Source of the DNA: Flavobacteriaceae bacterium GSB9
GTDB taxonomy: Bacteria; Bacteroidota; Bacteroidia; Flavobacteriales; Flavobacteriaceae
Direction of reading: 5' to 3'
Assembly (NCBI GenBank): GCA_022749295.1
Contig: CP062007.1
Location: 3,253,501 to 3,317,500 of the forward strand
Length of the DNA stretch: 64,000 nt
Shown: in pieces, positions 26,131 through 36,246 of the stretch
Position numbering within the stretch: position 1 is the first letter of the stretch
Layout of the letters: each line of letters begins with the position of its first letter
Notes under the pieces: model-generated
The model's input: the letters and a program-made list of their open reading frames with translations, nothing else
What the model was told of the DNA's origin: nothing
Database searches by the model: none
Made by a program: the position numbers and the translations under genes

Positions 26131-26165
26131 AAAAAAAGCTAAAAGTTTAAACTTTTAGCTTTTCA
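26131..26165. terminator. Bidirectional terminator overlapping uvrB stop codon
   Basis: Perfect 30-base palindrome (26134-26163, arm AAAAGCTAAAAGTTT) with seven T residues following on the minus strand. The uvrB stop codon (26147-26149) sits at its centre. It also lies after the convergent TerB-like gene. Confidence 0.85.
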
Positions 26166-28150
26166 AGTTTTTCTTGGTAGCCTTTAATGTCATCTCTAAG
26201 CTTTGCTGCTACAATAAAGTCTAATGCTTTTGCAGCTTCTTCCATAAGCTTGCGTTTCTCTCTTATTTTTTTCTCTAGTTCGGGTTTACTAAGATATTCA
26301 CTTTCGGGCTCGGCAGCTTTTGCCGCTTGTAATTCGTAACTGTAAGTGCTAACAGAGTTTTTTGATAGTGCATTGTCCAAACTTTTATTTAAAGCTTTTG
26401 GCACGATGTTGTTTTCCGAATTATAAGCAAGCTGTTTTTCGCGTCGGTAATTGGTTTCATCAATAGTTTTTTGCATGCTATTGGTTATTTTATCAGCATA
26501 CATGATAGCCTTGCCATTTAGGTTTCTTGCGGCTCTTCCCACGGTTTGTGTTAAAGACCTAGTAGATCGTAAAAAACCTTCTTTATCAGCATCTAAAATG
26601 GCTACTAACGACACTTCGGGCAAATCTAAACCTTCACGCAGTAAGTTGACGCCCACTAAGACATCAAACAATCCTTTACGTAAATCTTGCATAATTTCAA
26701 CCCGTTCTAGGGTATCCACATCACTGTGTATGTAACGGCATCTAATTTGAATTCTATCTAAATATTTTGTCAGCTCTTCGGCCATGCGCTTTGTTAGTGT
26801 GGTAACCAAGGTGCGCTCGTCTTTTTCAACACGCTGCTGTATTTCTTCAATTAAATCGTCTATTTGGTTAAGGCTTGGGCGGACTTCAATTTCTGGATCT
26901 AACAATCCTGTGGGGCGTATAATCTGTTCTACATAAACACCATCGGTTTTTTGCAATTCATAATCGGCCGGTGTGGCACTCACATAAATAACTTGGTTTT
27001 GTAAGGCTTCAAATTCTTCAAATTTTAGTGGTCGGTTATCCATGGCTGCCGGTAACCTAAAGCCATATTCTACTAAGTTTTCTTTTCGGCTTCTATCGCC
27101 TCCATACATGGCATGTACTTGCGAAACGGTAACGTGACTTTCATCAACGACCATTAAATAATCGTCTGGAAAATAATCTAATAAACAGAATGGGCGCGAA
27201 CCTGGTTTTCTGCCATCTAAATAGCGTGAGTAATTTTCGATGCCAGAACAATAGCCTAATTCACGAATCATTTCTAAATCAAATTCTGTACGCTCTTTTA
27301 GGCGCTTAGCTTCAAGGTGTTTCCCAATTTCTTTGAAATAATCGTGTTGTTTTACCAAATCATCTTGAATCTCCTTTATGGCATTTTGAAGTACTTCGGG
27401 CGAGGTTACAAACATATTGGCAGGATAAATATTCAATCGATCATATTTTTCAACGATTTCGTTGGTTTGAATGTTAAACGATTCGATATCCTCAATTTCG
27501 TCACCAAAAAAGTGAATTCTAAAAGCATCATCGGCATAACTCGGGAAAATATCAACCGTATCGCCTTTTATTCTAAAATTTCCATGGTGGAATTCACCTT
27601 CAGTTCTTGAATACAAACTTTGCACCAATTGATGTAAAAGTTGTGTTCGCGAGATAACTTGATCGCGTGTAATGGTAATAACATTTTTTTGAAACTCGAT
27701 AGGGTTGCCAATACCATACAAACATGAAACTGATGCCACAACCAACACATCGCGCCTTCCGCTTAATAAAGATGAGGTAGTGCTTAGACGCATTTTTTCT
27801 ATTTCTTCGTTGATGGATAAATCCTTTTCAATATAAACCCCGGAAACTGGAATATAGGCTTCTGGTTGGTAGTAATCGTAGTATGAGACAAAGTACTCTA
27901 CGGCATTATCTGGAAAAAACTGTTTAAACTCAGAATACAACTGTGCCGCCAAAGTTTTATTATGTGCTAAAACCAGGGTAGGGCGTTGCACTTCTTCAAT
28001 AACATTAGCTACAGTAAAGGTTTTTCCAGAACCGGTGACCCCAAGTAGTGTTTGGTGTTTTTCGTTAGAAACGATGCCGTCTGCCAGTTGTTTTATGGCA
28101 TTTGGTTGGTCACCTGTGGGCTTAAAACTTGATTTAACTTTAAATTTCAT
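26147..28150 (-). CDS. uvrB: Excinuclease ABC subunit B
   Basis: A 667-residue DNA damage-binding helicase-like subunit that verifies lesions and recruits UvrC in nucleotide excision repair. Motifs: LLGVTGSGKTFT (Walker A, about residue 38), the beta-hairpin region YFVSYYDYYQPEAY, VVDESHVTV (Walker B), VSATPADYE, TLTKRMAEELT, GVNLLREGLDLPEVSLVAILDAD, and TVGRAARN. A C-terminal UVR motif (about 630-665) contacts UvrC. Length is normal. A TAATTTTG element at 28155-28162 on the minus strand is only four bases upstream of the ATG, implying a leaderless transcript if it is used. Confidence 0.97.
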   Translation of the reverse strand: MKFKVKSSFKPTGDQPNAIKQLADGIVSNEKHQTLLGVTGSGKTFTVANVIEEVQRPTLVLAHNKTLAAQLYSEFKQFFPDNAVEYFVSYYDYYQPEAYIPVSGVYIEKDLSINEEIEKMRLSTTSSLLSGRRDVLVVASVSCLYGIGNPIEFQKNVITITRDQVISRTQLLHQLVQSLYSRTEGEFHHGNFRIKGDTVDIFPSYADDAFRIHFFGDEIEDIESFNIQTNEIVEKYDRLNIYPANMFVTSPEVLQNAIKEIQDDLVKQHDYFKEIGKHLEAKRLKERTEFDLEMIRELGYCSGIENYSRYLDGRKPGSRPFCLLDYFPDDYLMVVDESHVTVSQVHAMYGGDRSRKENLVEYGFRLPAAMDNRPLKFEEFEALQNQVIYVSATPADYELQKTDGVYVEQIIRPTGLLDPEIEVRPSLNQIDDLIEEIQQRVEKDERTLVTTLTKRMAEELTKYLDRIQIRCRYIHSDVDTLERVEIMQDLRKGLFDVLVGVNLLREGLDLPEVSLVAILDADKEGFLRSTRSLTQTVGRAARNLNGKAIMYADKITNSMQKTIDETNYRREKQLAYNSENNIVPKALNKSLDNALSKNSVSTYSYELQAAKAAEPESEYLSKPELEKKIREKRKLMEEAAKALDFIVAAKLRDDIKGYQEKLEKLKV

Positions 28151-28177
28151 TCAGCAAAATTACATAAAATAAAAGTG

Positions 28178-31100
28178 CTATCGTTTTAATGCAAAATGCC
28201 CTTTAATATCAAACGACTCGCCATCCTGTACAATGTTTGCAACAAACCAATAATCATCAGATGGCATATTATGTCCGTTAAAAGTACCGTCCCAACCTGC
28301 TGACGTATGAGGTAAGGTTTTTAAAAGTTTACCATATCTATTATAAATATAAACTAGAGTGCCCGGTAATTGATTGGCTCCAACAATGTGCCATGTATCG
28401 TAAGCACCATCGTTATTTGGCGTAAAGAATTTAGGAATATCTACTACAAAAACTTCTCTGGAAACATCTAAACAACCGTTTAAATCCCGAACGGTGACCC
28501 AATGCGGACCAAAAGAGACATCTTCAAAAACGTTTGATGTTTGCGGTTCGCCATCATCTAAAATATACACATAATTCCCAACACCGCTAACATCAACAGT
28601 AATGCTGTTAGGGTCCGCAAAATCTACGGTTTGTGTGAAGTTTATTATGGCGCTATCCGATTCAATAACACTAAAGTTGTGAGTATGTGAGCAATCGTTT
28701 GATGTTATATTTGGCCTGGTTACGGTAACATTGTAATCGCCTATATCATTTGGGCCAATAATAATTTCTGGTGTTGTTGCACCTGTAGACCACAAATAGG
28801 TGTCGCCGGCAAAGCCCGTTTCTGCGCTTATAACTAGATGCGAATCATTGCATAACGGAACAATGTCATTAATAGGGATAATGGGTTTTGGGTTTATTCT
28901 TGTATTAAATTGTGTAGTGTTGTAGCATCCAGTTGCTATATTCTGCACTCTAACATAGATGGTTTCATTATCTGTAGCTTGATATAAATTATTTAATTGA
29001 TTGTTGCCGTTTTCTGCGTTTCCAGCAGTTTGATAAAATGTTACGTTAAAATTCGAAGGGTTTTGTGAGCCAAGAATAATACCGTTGTTTTGTGTTAAAT
29101 CGAAAACCAAAAACTCGTCATAGTCGTCATTGCAATCAATTAAATCTGGAGGAGTATTGGCTATAGGATTTTGATTGATTTGTAAAATAAAGGCACTAGT
29201 GATAAAACAACCTGTTGAAGGGTTAACAACTCTAGCGTATATGGTGTGGCTGTTACTTGTGTAGTTATAAATGTTGCCTATTGGCGATGTATTGGTTTCT
29301 GCATCTGTTTGGTTGTTGTGGTATGATATGGTAAACTCAGAAGGGGTATCTACAATCATGTTGTTAACCAGTGATAGGTCGTAGGTGCTCGATGCGTTAT
29401 CACAAATTTCAATAGTTCCGATAGTATTTGTTGTCGGTGGTACATTTACGTTAAGTTGCAAAGGGGCTATTGTAAAACATCCGGTTAGTATATTGGCTAT
29501 TTTTATGTAAACTGTTTTGGCTTCAGAATTGAAATTTGCAGGGTCGGTAATGGCATTTGTGTTATCAAGTCCATCATTAGGATTGATGTCTGTTTCATTT
29601 TCAAAATAGTCTACCGAAAGGTTACTTTTTACACGATCTAAAATTTCAAAATCTGCTGTTTGCGTATCTAAATTATAAAACGTTAAATCGAAGGTTGCCG
29701 TTTCATTATAATCTGGCGAGCATGCCGATAGAGATGGTTCGCCAACCAATACATTTGGTGCCGCAATAATATTTATGCCTAGCTCTTCAATAACATAGCA
29801 AAGTGAGTCATCGCTTTCTATCCTAGCGTAAATAATTTGCGGATTGGTTGCATTGGTGTAAGTTGAAGGTAAGGGGTTGGTATTGCTTTCAGCCAAGGCA
29901 TATGATAAATGGAACGAAATATTCAGATTGTCAGGCGAACCGGATTGAATTTCTTGAGCTTTTTCAGCTAGATTGAATTCGTTTTTGCCGTCGTTACTAT
30001 CGTCATCACAAATTAAATATGGGGATATTGGGTTGTAAATGGGGTCGGGCGATACTTGTAATGTAAACGAAGATGTGTCAAAACAAGAAGCATCAGTAAT
30101 ATTTTCAACTCGAACATAAATGGTTTGTGGGCTACTGGTGTTTTGGTACAATGAATTTTTATTGAGGGCATTGCCTAAATCTCCAATTAACGCATCATTT
30201 TCGTCTTCAAAATAGTAAACTTCTTTACCAGTTTGGCCATTTAAGATTTCGGCATCTTTTTCAGACAAAAGAAACTCTGCGGTCCTATCATTATCATCCT
30301 CACAAATTTGATAATTACTTATTGAAGGAATCTGGGGTACAGTATTAACAATGATTTCAAACGGTTCTATGGCATAGCAACCGGTGCCACTAACAGTATC
30401 TTCAATACGCACATAAATGGTTTGTGTTCCAGAATTATAGGCATTGCGTTCAGATTCTGGAATTTCGTTTGCTTTTGTATCTGCGTCTTCAAACGAGGTG
30501 AAAAAATCGATATCCAAACCAGTGGTGCTGGGCACTACTTCTGAAATTTTAGCATTGAGGTCGATGATGTAAAATCCATCTTGGTCGTCATCGCATATGA
30601 TTATATCTGTAGCTTGATTGGTGTCTGGAGCTACTAAAACTTCAATCTGAAAAGGGTTTACGGTAGAGCAGCCCGAATTAATGGCTTCAATACGCGCATA
30701 GAGTGTTTCTACTTGATTGGTGTTGTTGTAAATAGGCGGTAGACGGTTAAAATCGTTATTGTTTTCTGCATCGGTTAGGTTGTCAAAGTAAGAAACAATA
30801 AAATCATCATTTCCGTCTGTAATGATATCGTCGAGAGAAGTAAGGTCTATATTCGCATACCCATCGTTGTCATCATCGCAATAAGGTAATGTAACATTAT
30901 CGAACAGCAATATAGGGTTTACCAAGAGCGTGATTTCTGTTTCTTCAACACAACCACTGTCTGTATCTTCAATAGTTATGTACAATACTTGCGGACTTAC
31001 AGCGGCATAGGACTGTGTCTTATCTAATGCATTATTGCCATTATTTCTATCTTCTTCGGTTTCATAAAAATTAACAGTTATTGGGTTAGGTAAATCGTTG

Positions 31101-33106
31101 GCTATATAATCTTCAACAGTGAATAAGTTAAAATCTAAAGTGTCTGTTGCATCGTCGTTATTGTCGCACAGAGCAAAATCACCTATATCTGTTCCGGTAA
31201 GTAATAAATTAGTATGTATTTCAAAATCGACTATAGTGGCACAACCGGTGTCGTTGTCTTCTATTCTTAAATACAAAGTGTCGAATCCGGGTTCGGTAAT
31301 AGTATTGGTGAACTCATAATTTGTCTCGTCTGCAATAGGGTTAGTGTTCATCTGGGCATCGCCATAGGAGTTGTGAAACGTTGTTGTAACACCGGTTAAG
31401 CCTTCTAGAATGGGAGCAATAACGTCTGTTAGATTGAAGAAGGCATGGCCATCTAGGTCGCGATCACAGGCATCGAGATATTGGGTTTCCCTGTTGACTA
31501 TTGGGCTAATCTCAATAATGACCTGTAAATCGGTGGTGTTCACACAACCTGTCGAAGTATCAACTACCCTAACGTAAACATCGTCCGTTGGAGTGTTGGT
31601 GTTTATATATGTATCTCCAGAGATTGGGTTATTGCCTGTATCGGCATCTAAAGAGGAGTAGTGATAGGTTACGAACAGATTGTTTTGGCCGTTAGTTATT
31701 TCATCTGTTTTTTCTGCCAAATTTATAATGGCATAACCATCTGGATTATCATCGGTGTCGCAGGTTTCAAGAGTTGTGGGAGCAACAATATTTGGAGGAC
31801 TGTTTACAATTAAATTAAAGCTCGCATGAGCAAAGCATGGACTGTCTAAATCTTGAATCCTTACAAAAATTGGTTGAGGACTCATGGTGTTATTAATAGG
31901 AACAGTAATAGGGTTTGTGTTGTCTCTTGCTTCGGCTTCAGAATAATGGTAACTAAACTCGTAGTTTGAAAAGGGGATATTGGTTGTTATTTCGGTGTCC
32001 TTAGTTGAGAGGTCGAAGGTTTCAACGCCATCAGCGCTTGAATCATCGCATAGTAGATAGTCTGATATGGGTTCAATCGGTTCCTCTGTATTTAAAATTA
32101 CCTCAATCTCATCTTCTTCAACACATGATGAACCATTTGCAGGAACCGAAACTTCCACCCGATATGAGCCGTTTTGTACCGCGGTATAACTTGCAGAATT
32201 AGCTCCAGCAATTAATGTACCATTTAAATACCAAGCATAAGATGCTAGCGGGTTTTCCAAATTAGCATTTAAGACCGCCGAACTGGCACAGGTTGAAATA
32301 TCATCTCCTAGTTCCAAAACCCTAAAACTATCGCCTTCAATGAAAACGGCAGAATCAAAAGTGCTATCGGTTTGGTCTGCAATTATAAGTTTTATGTGGT
32401 AGGTAACGTTAGGTTGAATGTTGCCCGAAGCTGTCAATACCGTGGTACGGCCATTGTAATTGGTGTCACCTAGGTTATAGCCATCAAAATACTGGCTGTT
32501 TTGCGCTTCACAAATTCCGAATATTTCATTGTGAATAGTATTAGTGTTTACTGGTATAGTAGTGCTGGGTACTACGGCTATATTTTGGTAAGGATCGGTA
32601 GTGCCTGCTTCTTTTATAAGGAAAACAAAACCATCTGAAAATTGACAGGGGTATTCGCCAAAATATTCTTCTGAAGCAAAAAGGTAATTAAACTGAAACT
32701 GATTGGATATGGAAGTAAAATCAAATTCAATTGAGGTGGCATTCTGTGTATCGGTAACGCCTAATGCTGTTTCTAAATCGGGATCGGTACCCCAAGTGTC
32801 TGAACCCTCACTAAGTGTAGGGGTAAACGTCGAATTTCCACCAGATGAAGCAGCTCCCGTAGAAAGCATGATGCCTCGTTCAAAAGGGAAGTTGGAGCTT
32901 CCGCGTTCAAAAAAAGCATAACTTGACAATCCTATGGTGGCACCATTTACCGAAGAGCTGATGTTTGAAATATCCACACAGCCATCAACCAGATTGTTTT
33001 GAATTAGAGATTGTAAATCTACAGAGTCGTCTACCGAGATTTGCTGCGAGAATAATAGGCTATTGCCACAAATAAGTAAACATAAAATGAAATAAATAAA
33101 TCTCAT
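28178..33106 (-). CDS. Large type IX-secreted protein with choice-of-anchor L domain, 11 tandem repeats and type B sorting domain
   Basis: A 1642-residue extracellular or surface protein. A signal peptide (FIYFILCLLICGNSLLFSQ) is followed by a choice-of-anchor L domain (about 25-270: FFERGSSNFPFERGIMLSTG, NYLFASEEYFGEYP). Then come a short PKD-like piece and 11 divergent repeats of about 90-105 residues (about 340-1400), each with C-D-D-D-x-D-G (acidic loop), a DAxxxxNPI segment, and T-I-Y-V-R-I-E-D-x-x-S-G-C. Near the C-terminus are two Ig-like segments and the gliding-motility-associated type B sorting domain (PKFFTPNNDGAYDTWHI, IYNRYGKLLKTL, MPSDDYWF). The acidic loops suggest calcium binding. 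It may act as an adhesin in gliding or biofilm; the specific role is unknown. Confidence 0.9.
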   Translation of the reverse strand: MRFIYFILCLLICGNSLLFSQQISVDDSVDLQSLIQNNLVDGCVDISNISSSVNGATIGLSSYAFFERGSSNFPFERGIMLSTGAASSGGNSTFTPTLSEGSDTWGTDPDLETALGVTDTQNATSIEFDFTSISNQFQFNYLFASEEYFGEYPCQFSDGFVFLIKEAGTTDPYQNIAVVPSTTIPVNTNTIHNEIFGICEAQNSQYFDGYNLGDTNYNGRTTVLTASGNIQPNVTYHIKLIIADQTDSTFDSAVFIEGDSFRVLELGDDISTCASSAVLNANLENPLASYAWYLNGTLIAGANSASYTAVQNGSYRVEVSVPANGSSCVEEDEIEVILNTEEPIEPISDYLLCDDSSADGVETFDLSTKDTEITTNIPFSNYEFSYHYSEAEARDNTNPITVPINNTMSPQPIFVRIQDLDSPCFAHASFNLIVNSPPNIVAPTTLETCDTDDNPDGYAIINLAEKTDEITNGQNNLFVTYHYSSLDADTGNNPISGDTYINTNTPTDDVYVRVVDTSTGCVNTTDLQVIIEISPIVNRETQYLDACDRDLDGHAFFNLTDVIAPILEGLTGVTTTFHNSYGDAQMNTNPIADETNYEFTNTITEPGFDTLYLRIEDNDTGCATIVDFEIHTNLLLTGTDIGDFALCDNNDDATDTLDFNLFTVEDYIANDLPNPITVNFYETEEDRNNGNNALDKTQSYAAVSPQVLYITIEDTDSGCVEETEITLLVNPILLFDNVTLPYCDDDNDGYANIDLTSLDDIITDGNDDFIVSYFDNLTDAENNNDFNRLPPIYNNTNQVETLYARIEAINSGCSTVNPFQIEVLVAPDTNQATDIIICDDDQDGFYIIDLNAKISEVVPSTTGLDIDFFTSFEDADTKANEIPESERNAYNSGTQTIYVRIEDTVSGTGCYAIEPFEIIVNTVPQIPSISNYQICEDDNDRTAEFLLSEKDAEILNGQTGKEVYYFEDENDALIGDLGNALNKNSLYQNTSSPQTIYVRVENITDASCFDTSSFTLQVSPDPIYNPISPYLICDDDSNDGKNEFNLAEKAQEIQSGSPDNLNISFHLSYALAESNTNPLPSTYTNATNPQIIYARIESDDSLCYVIEELGINIIAAPNVLVGEPSLSACSPDYNETATFDLTFYNLDTQTADFEILDRVKSNLSVDYFENETDINPNDGLDNTNAITDPANFNSEAKTVYIKIANILTGCFTIAPLQLNVNVPPTTNTIGTIEICDNASSTYDLSLVNNMIVDTPSEFTISYHNNQTDAETNTSPIGNIYNYTSNSHTIYARVVNPSTGCFITSAFILQINQNPIANTPPDLIDCNDDYDEFLVFDLTQNNGIILGSQNPSNFNVTFYQTAGNAENGNNQLNNLYQATDNETIYVRVQNIATGCYNTTQFNTRINPKPIIPINDIVPLCNDSHLVISAETGFAGDTYLWSTGATTPEIIIGPNDIGDYNVTVTRPNITSNDCSHTHNFSVIESDSAIINFTQTVDFADPNSITVDVSGVGNYVYILDDGEPQTSNVFEDVSFGPHWVTVRDLNGCLDVSREVFVVDIPKFFTPNNDGAYDTWHIVGANQLPGTLVYIYNRYGKLLKTLPHTSAGWDGTFNGHNMPSDDYWFVANIVQDGESFDIKGHFALKR

Positions 33107-33458
33107 ATAAAGTAGGTGGTTTCTGTTTGGTTTTATTTGGCCGAAATTCTTGCCCTAAAATTAGGCCAAAATTTTCTGGAAAAGTAAATTTTTTTTAGGC
33201 GAAATGCAAAATAAATCGATGAATTGTGTTTTCTCTGCTGTTTCGATAGGTACAATTTATTGTTGTAACGTAAAGTAGTTTTTAAATATTTTACCGTTCT
33301 GTTTAACTGAAAACTAATAATCATCGTTTAGCAACCTTTTCCTATTAGGTAAGCTATTCCAGTCTTCCCCATATGGTCTAACTCTTTGAAAAGGTTTACC
33401 GTATTGGTTTAAGATTTGTGTTTCGGTATTTGTTTGGCTTAAACATGTTACGCTTTTT
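33107..33458. other. Intergenic region between two type IX-secreted proteins, mostly a decayed gene tail
   Basis: 352 bases. About 190 of these (33257-33450) are explained by the remnant described separately; the other roughly 150 bases next to the 1642-residue gene hold its leader and promoter, with no exact TAnnTTTG that I can see. Confidence 0.6.
33257..33450 (-). pseudogene. Decayed C-terminal type B sorting domain of a third type IX-secreted protein
   Basis: Read on the minus strand, one frame gives TNTETQILNQYGKPF, then a W-containing middle (RPYGEDWN), then DDY*FSVKQNGKIFKNYF and a stop at 33257-33259. It aligns almost position by position with the tail of the adjacent gene at 33459 (IQIYNRYGKLL, DDYWFSVKLQDGRVFKNHF). 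The conserved Trp is replaced by an in-frame TAG at 33314-33316, and no upstream part of the gene remains. It is a relic of duplication or deletion between tandem secreted-protein genes. Confidence 0.8.
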
Positions 33459-36224
33459 TTAATGCTTTAACGTAAAATGATTTTTAAAAACCCTTCCGTC
33501 TTGAAGTTTTACAGAGAACCAATAGTCGTCACTTGGTAATTTTTTTCCACGGATTTGCCCATCCCATCCTTTGCCCAAAGGATTTATTTCTTTTAAAAGT
33601 TTACCGTAACGGTTGTAAATTTGGATTTTTGTATTGGGTTGAAAAAGTTCAGAGATGCCAAAAACCTGCCATGTGTCATTAATTCCATCGTTATTTGGAG
33701 TGAAAAACTTAGGGAACCCAATAACAGAAACCGTTTGGTTGACGACACCGCAATTGTTTTTTATGTCTTTAATATGGACGTTGTACACACCAGGGTAGAG
33801 GTTTTCAAACACCGGACTTTCTTGATAGGGGCGTATTATTATGTTTTTAGAATTAACCAAGGCAAACTCGTATGTGCCTTCGCCCGATACCATAACGTTA
33901 ATAATATTGTTTTCTGATACATCCGTTATTTCAATTTCGTCTATTGTTGCAAGGTTTGAGGGTTCTACGGTAACCAATCTTTCATCTGAACAGTTTGCCT
34001 TATTGGTTACTACAACAGAATATGTTCCTGTTTCGTTTACCTCTATTTCATAACTGGTTTCGCCATTGTTCCATAAATAGGTATAATCATTTATATTTCC
34101 TTGGGTTAACCCAGCGTTGATTTTTATGGGATTAGGAAATTCATTAAGACAATAAAATGAAGTGTCTGTTTTATTGATATTTGGTAATTTTTCTACCGTT
34201 AATTGTATTTCGTTGATGCCATAACAAGCATTGTTGCTGTTAGTGTCTGCTCTGTAAAATAAAATATCGTTATAAGGTGTTTTGTTTTGATATTCACTAA
34301 TCTTATTGATTTCTAATAAAGCATCGTCTCGCGTTTCGTAAAACGTTATATTAAAATCATTTATGGATACTCCTAAGTTATTTGCAATCTCTGTTTTGTA
34401 TAGTTCTAGATTGAACACATTAATCCCATCAGGAGAATCTACCTCGTCACAAACCGGAGAAGCTTGGTATAAAGGAACTTGAGTGTTGCTAACATTCAGG
34501 CTTAGTGGTGCTGTGCTAAAGCACCCACTTAAAATATGTTCAACACGAGCATAAAGTATTTCGTTTGGAGCCGTATTTTGGTAAGAATCTACATTACTAA
34601 TTGGGTCGACATTATTTAGAGCATCATCTTCAGATTTGTGAAGCGTAACAGAAAAATCTTCATTAATGGAAGGTGATATCATTTCATAAGCTTCCGTTAA
34701 ATTAAAAGTCGTGATATCGATAGAGCCTAAATCATAATCACATTGGAACAAATCGGTATCAAATGCTTCAGGATAATCATAAAACTCTACTCTAGCTTCT
34801 CCTTGAGGAAGTCCACAATTCGTTATTTGAACTTCTCCAGGAGGCTCAATAACAACTTTGTAAATGCCTGTTTCTGTCACCTCGAGGTCAAAATCGGTTT
34901 CAGGTAAAACTACACGATCTTTGGTCCAAGTATATGTAGCACCTAAAATTTCATCAGCCACAAGCGTATAGGTTTCGCCTTCGCAAAGTGCAATAAAATT
35001 AGTGTCGCTTCCATTTTTTACAATATCTATTTGTTCGTTAAAAAACGAAGCGATGAAAGGGGGCAAGCCTTGTGTTGCATTATTAGTTCCTAAATCTACG
35101 GCATTATGTTGGTAATTGGCAGCTGTTCCAATGCTGTTTGGGTTGTTAATAACGCCTAGTTTGTTGATTCCTACATCGTATGTTTCACTTAATGAGCGGT
35201 ATATTTTCCCATTTGGCCCTAATTGCAATGCACCACGGTAAAGGTTTTGATCATCTAAAACAACTTGAGAATCTGATATGTTAGGGGCATTTAAGTTATA
35301 TTGAATTAGAAGGGATCTATGGTTTTGTGGATCATCGTTTTCATCTGGGTCACTTCTATTAAAGTAATCGTTTGATGAGGTTACATAAAGTAAATTACTA
35401 TCAGGAGAAAACTCAAGACCATAGGGCTTGTCACTAGAACTGTCAATACTTAACGGTTGGGGGTTGCTTACAATTCCAGTTTGTGAATCGAAGTCAAATA
35501 AATACAGACCGGAAGTGTGAACACTGGCACAAGCTAATTTTAAACCGCTAGGAGATAACTTTAGGTAGCCTCTGGAATCTGTAAAGTTTACGTCTAGAGT
35601 AGTTTTAACAGGATTAGAGTTAACACCCGTGGGACCGATTTCGTAAGCATAAAATGTATTTAGATTAGGAGGGTTTCCGAAAAATCCGCTTTCTGATGAT
35701 AACGTCACCACCCAAATAGAGCGTGTATCACAATCTTTAACAACAGCTGATATCTTTTCTGCACATTGTGGTAAAAGGTTGGTGTTTTTATTTTTTACAA
35801 TACCTTTACCAGAGTCACCCGACATATCTACAACCGAATAATTTAAACCCGTATTGGTTTGGTTGGAGCCAACTGTAAAAATATAATAAATAGATGGGTC
35901 GTTAGGTTTGGGGACAACAATGGCCGATTGTGTGCTGGATTCATCACCAAGCAGGGCACTGCCGTTGGACATGATTTCATGTGATGCATTATAGACCGTT
36001 GTTCCGTCTGTGTAAAACAATAGCTCTCCGTTGGAGTTCGAGATGGATGCACAACCTTCGCGAGTAAAAAGCTCGCCATCGTTAAGTGTGGTTACGGTTC
36101 CGGTAAAAATATTGAAATTAATACCGGCGTTTTCTCCAAAGTACCAATTGGAAGCTTCGGCCTGACCAAAAGAATACATACTGGTTAAGGCTAAAAATAT
36201 TAAAATTAGGGCTTTTTTTATCAT
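33459..36224 (-). CDS. Type IX-secreted protein with beta-propeller-like N-terminus and type B sorting domain
   Basis: A 921-residue exported protein. Signal peptide KALILIFLALTSMYSFGQA, then a domain of about 370 residues (WYFGENAGINF, YYIFTVGS, GYLKLSPSGLKLA, GLEFSPDSNLLYVTSS) with repeated S-P-D-S/N-x-L-Y-like blades suggesting a beta-propeller. Two copies of the same acidic repeat as in the neighbouring 1642-residue protein follow (about 490-690), then Ig-like strands and the type B sorting domain (PKFFTPNNDGINDTW, IYNRYGKLLKEI, LPSDDYWF). Start at ATG 36224 rather than the upstream TTG gives the signal peptide and agrees with a -7 element at 36247. Confidence 0.9.
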   Translation of the reverse strand: MIKKALILIFLALTSMYSFGQAEASNWYFGENAGINFNIFTGTVTTLNDGELFTREGCASISNSNGELLFYTDGTTVYNASHEIMSNGSALLGDESSTQSAIVVPKPNDPSIYYIFTVGSNQTNTGLNYSVVDMSGDSGKGIVKNKNTNLLPQCAEKISAVVKDCDTRSIWVVTLSSESGFFGNPPNLNTFYAYEIGPTGVNSNPVKTTLDVNFTDSRGYLKLSPSGLKLACASVHTSGLYLFDFDSQTGIVSNPQPLSIDSSSDKPYGLEFSPDSNLLYVTSSNDYFNRSDPDENDDPQNHRSLLIQYNLNAPNISDSQVVLDDQNLYRGALQLGPNGKIYRSLSETYDVGINKLGVINNPNSIGTAANYQHNAVDLGTNNATQGLPPFIASFFNEQIDIVKNGSDTNFIALCEGETYTLVADEILGATYTWTKDRVVLPETDFDLEVTETGIYKVVIEPPGEVQITNCGLPQGEARVEFYDYPEAFDTDLFQCDYDLGSIDITTFNLTEAYEMISPSINEDFSVTLHKSEDDALNNVDPISNVDSYQNTAPNEILYARVEHILSGCFSTAPLSLNVSNTQVPLYQASPVCDEVDSPDGINVFNLELYKTEIANNLGVSINDFNITFYETRDDALLEINKISEYQNKTPYNDILFYRADTNSNNACYGINEIQLTVEKLPNINKTDTSFYCLNEFPNPIKINAGLTQGNINDYTYLWNNGETSYEIEVNETGTYSVVVTNKANCSDERLVTVEPSNLATIDEIEITDVSENNIINVMVSGEGTYEFALVNSKNIIIRPYQESPVFENLYPGVYNVHIKDIKNNCGVVNQTVSVIGFPKFFTPNNDGINDTWQVFGISELFQPNTKIQIYNRYGKLLKEINPLGKGWDGQIRGKKLPSDDYWFSVKLQDGRVFKNHFTLKH

Positions 36225-36246
36225 CTTTTTCTTTAGCAAATGCTAC

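Noticed and set aside
28178-33106. DNA-level tandem repeat or CRISPR array in the 1642-residue gene
   Set aside because: The repeats are visible only in protein; at the DNA level they are strongly diverged and units are about 300 bases.
33133-33324. 63-codon open frame between the two secreted-protein genes
   Set aside because: It reads the decayed sorting-domain remnant out of frame; the homologous frame carries the stop codon described above.
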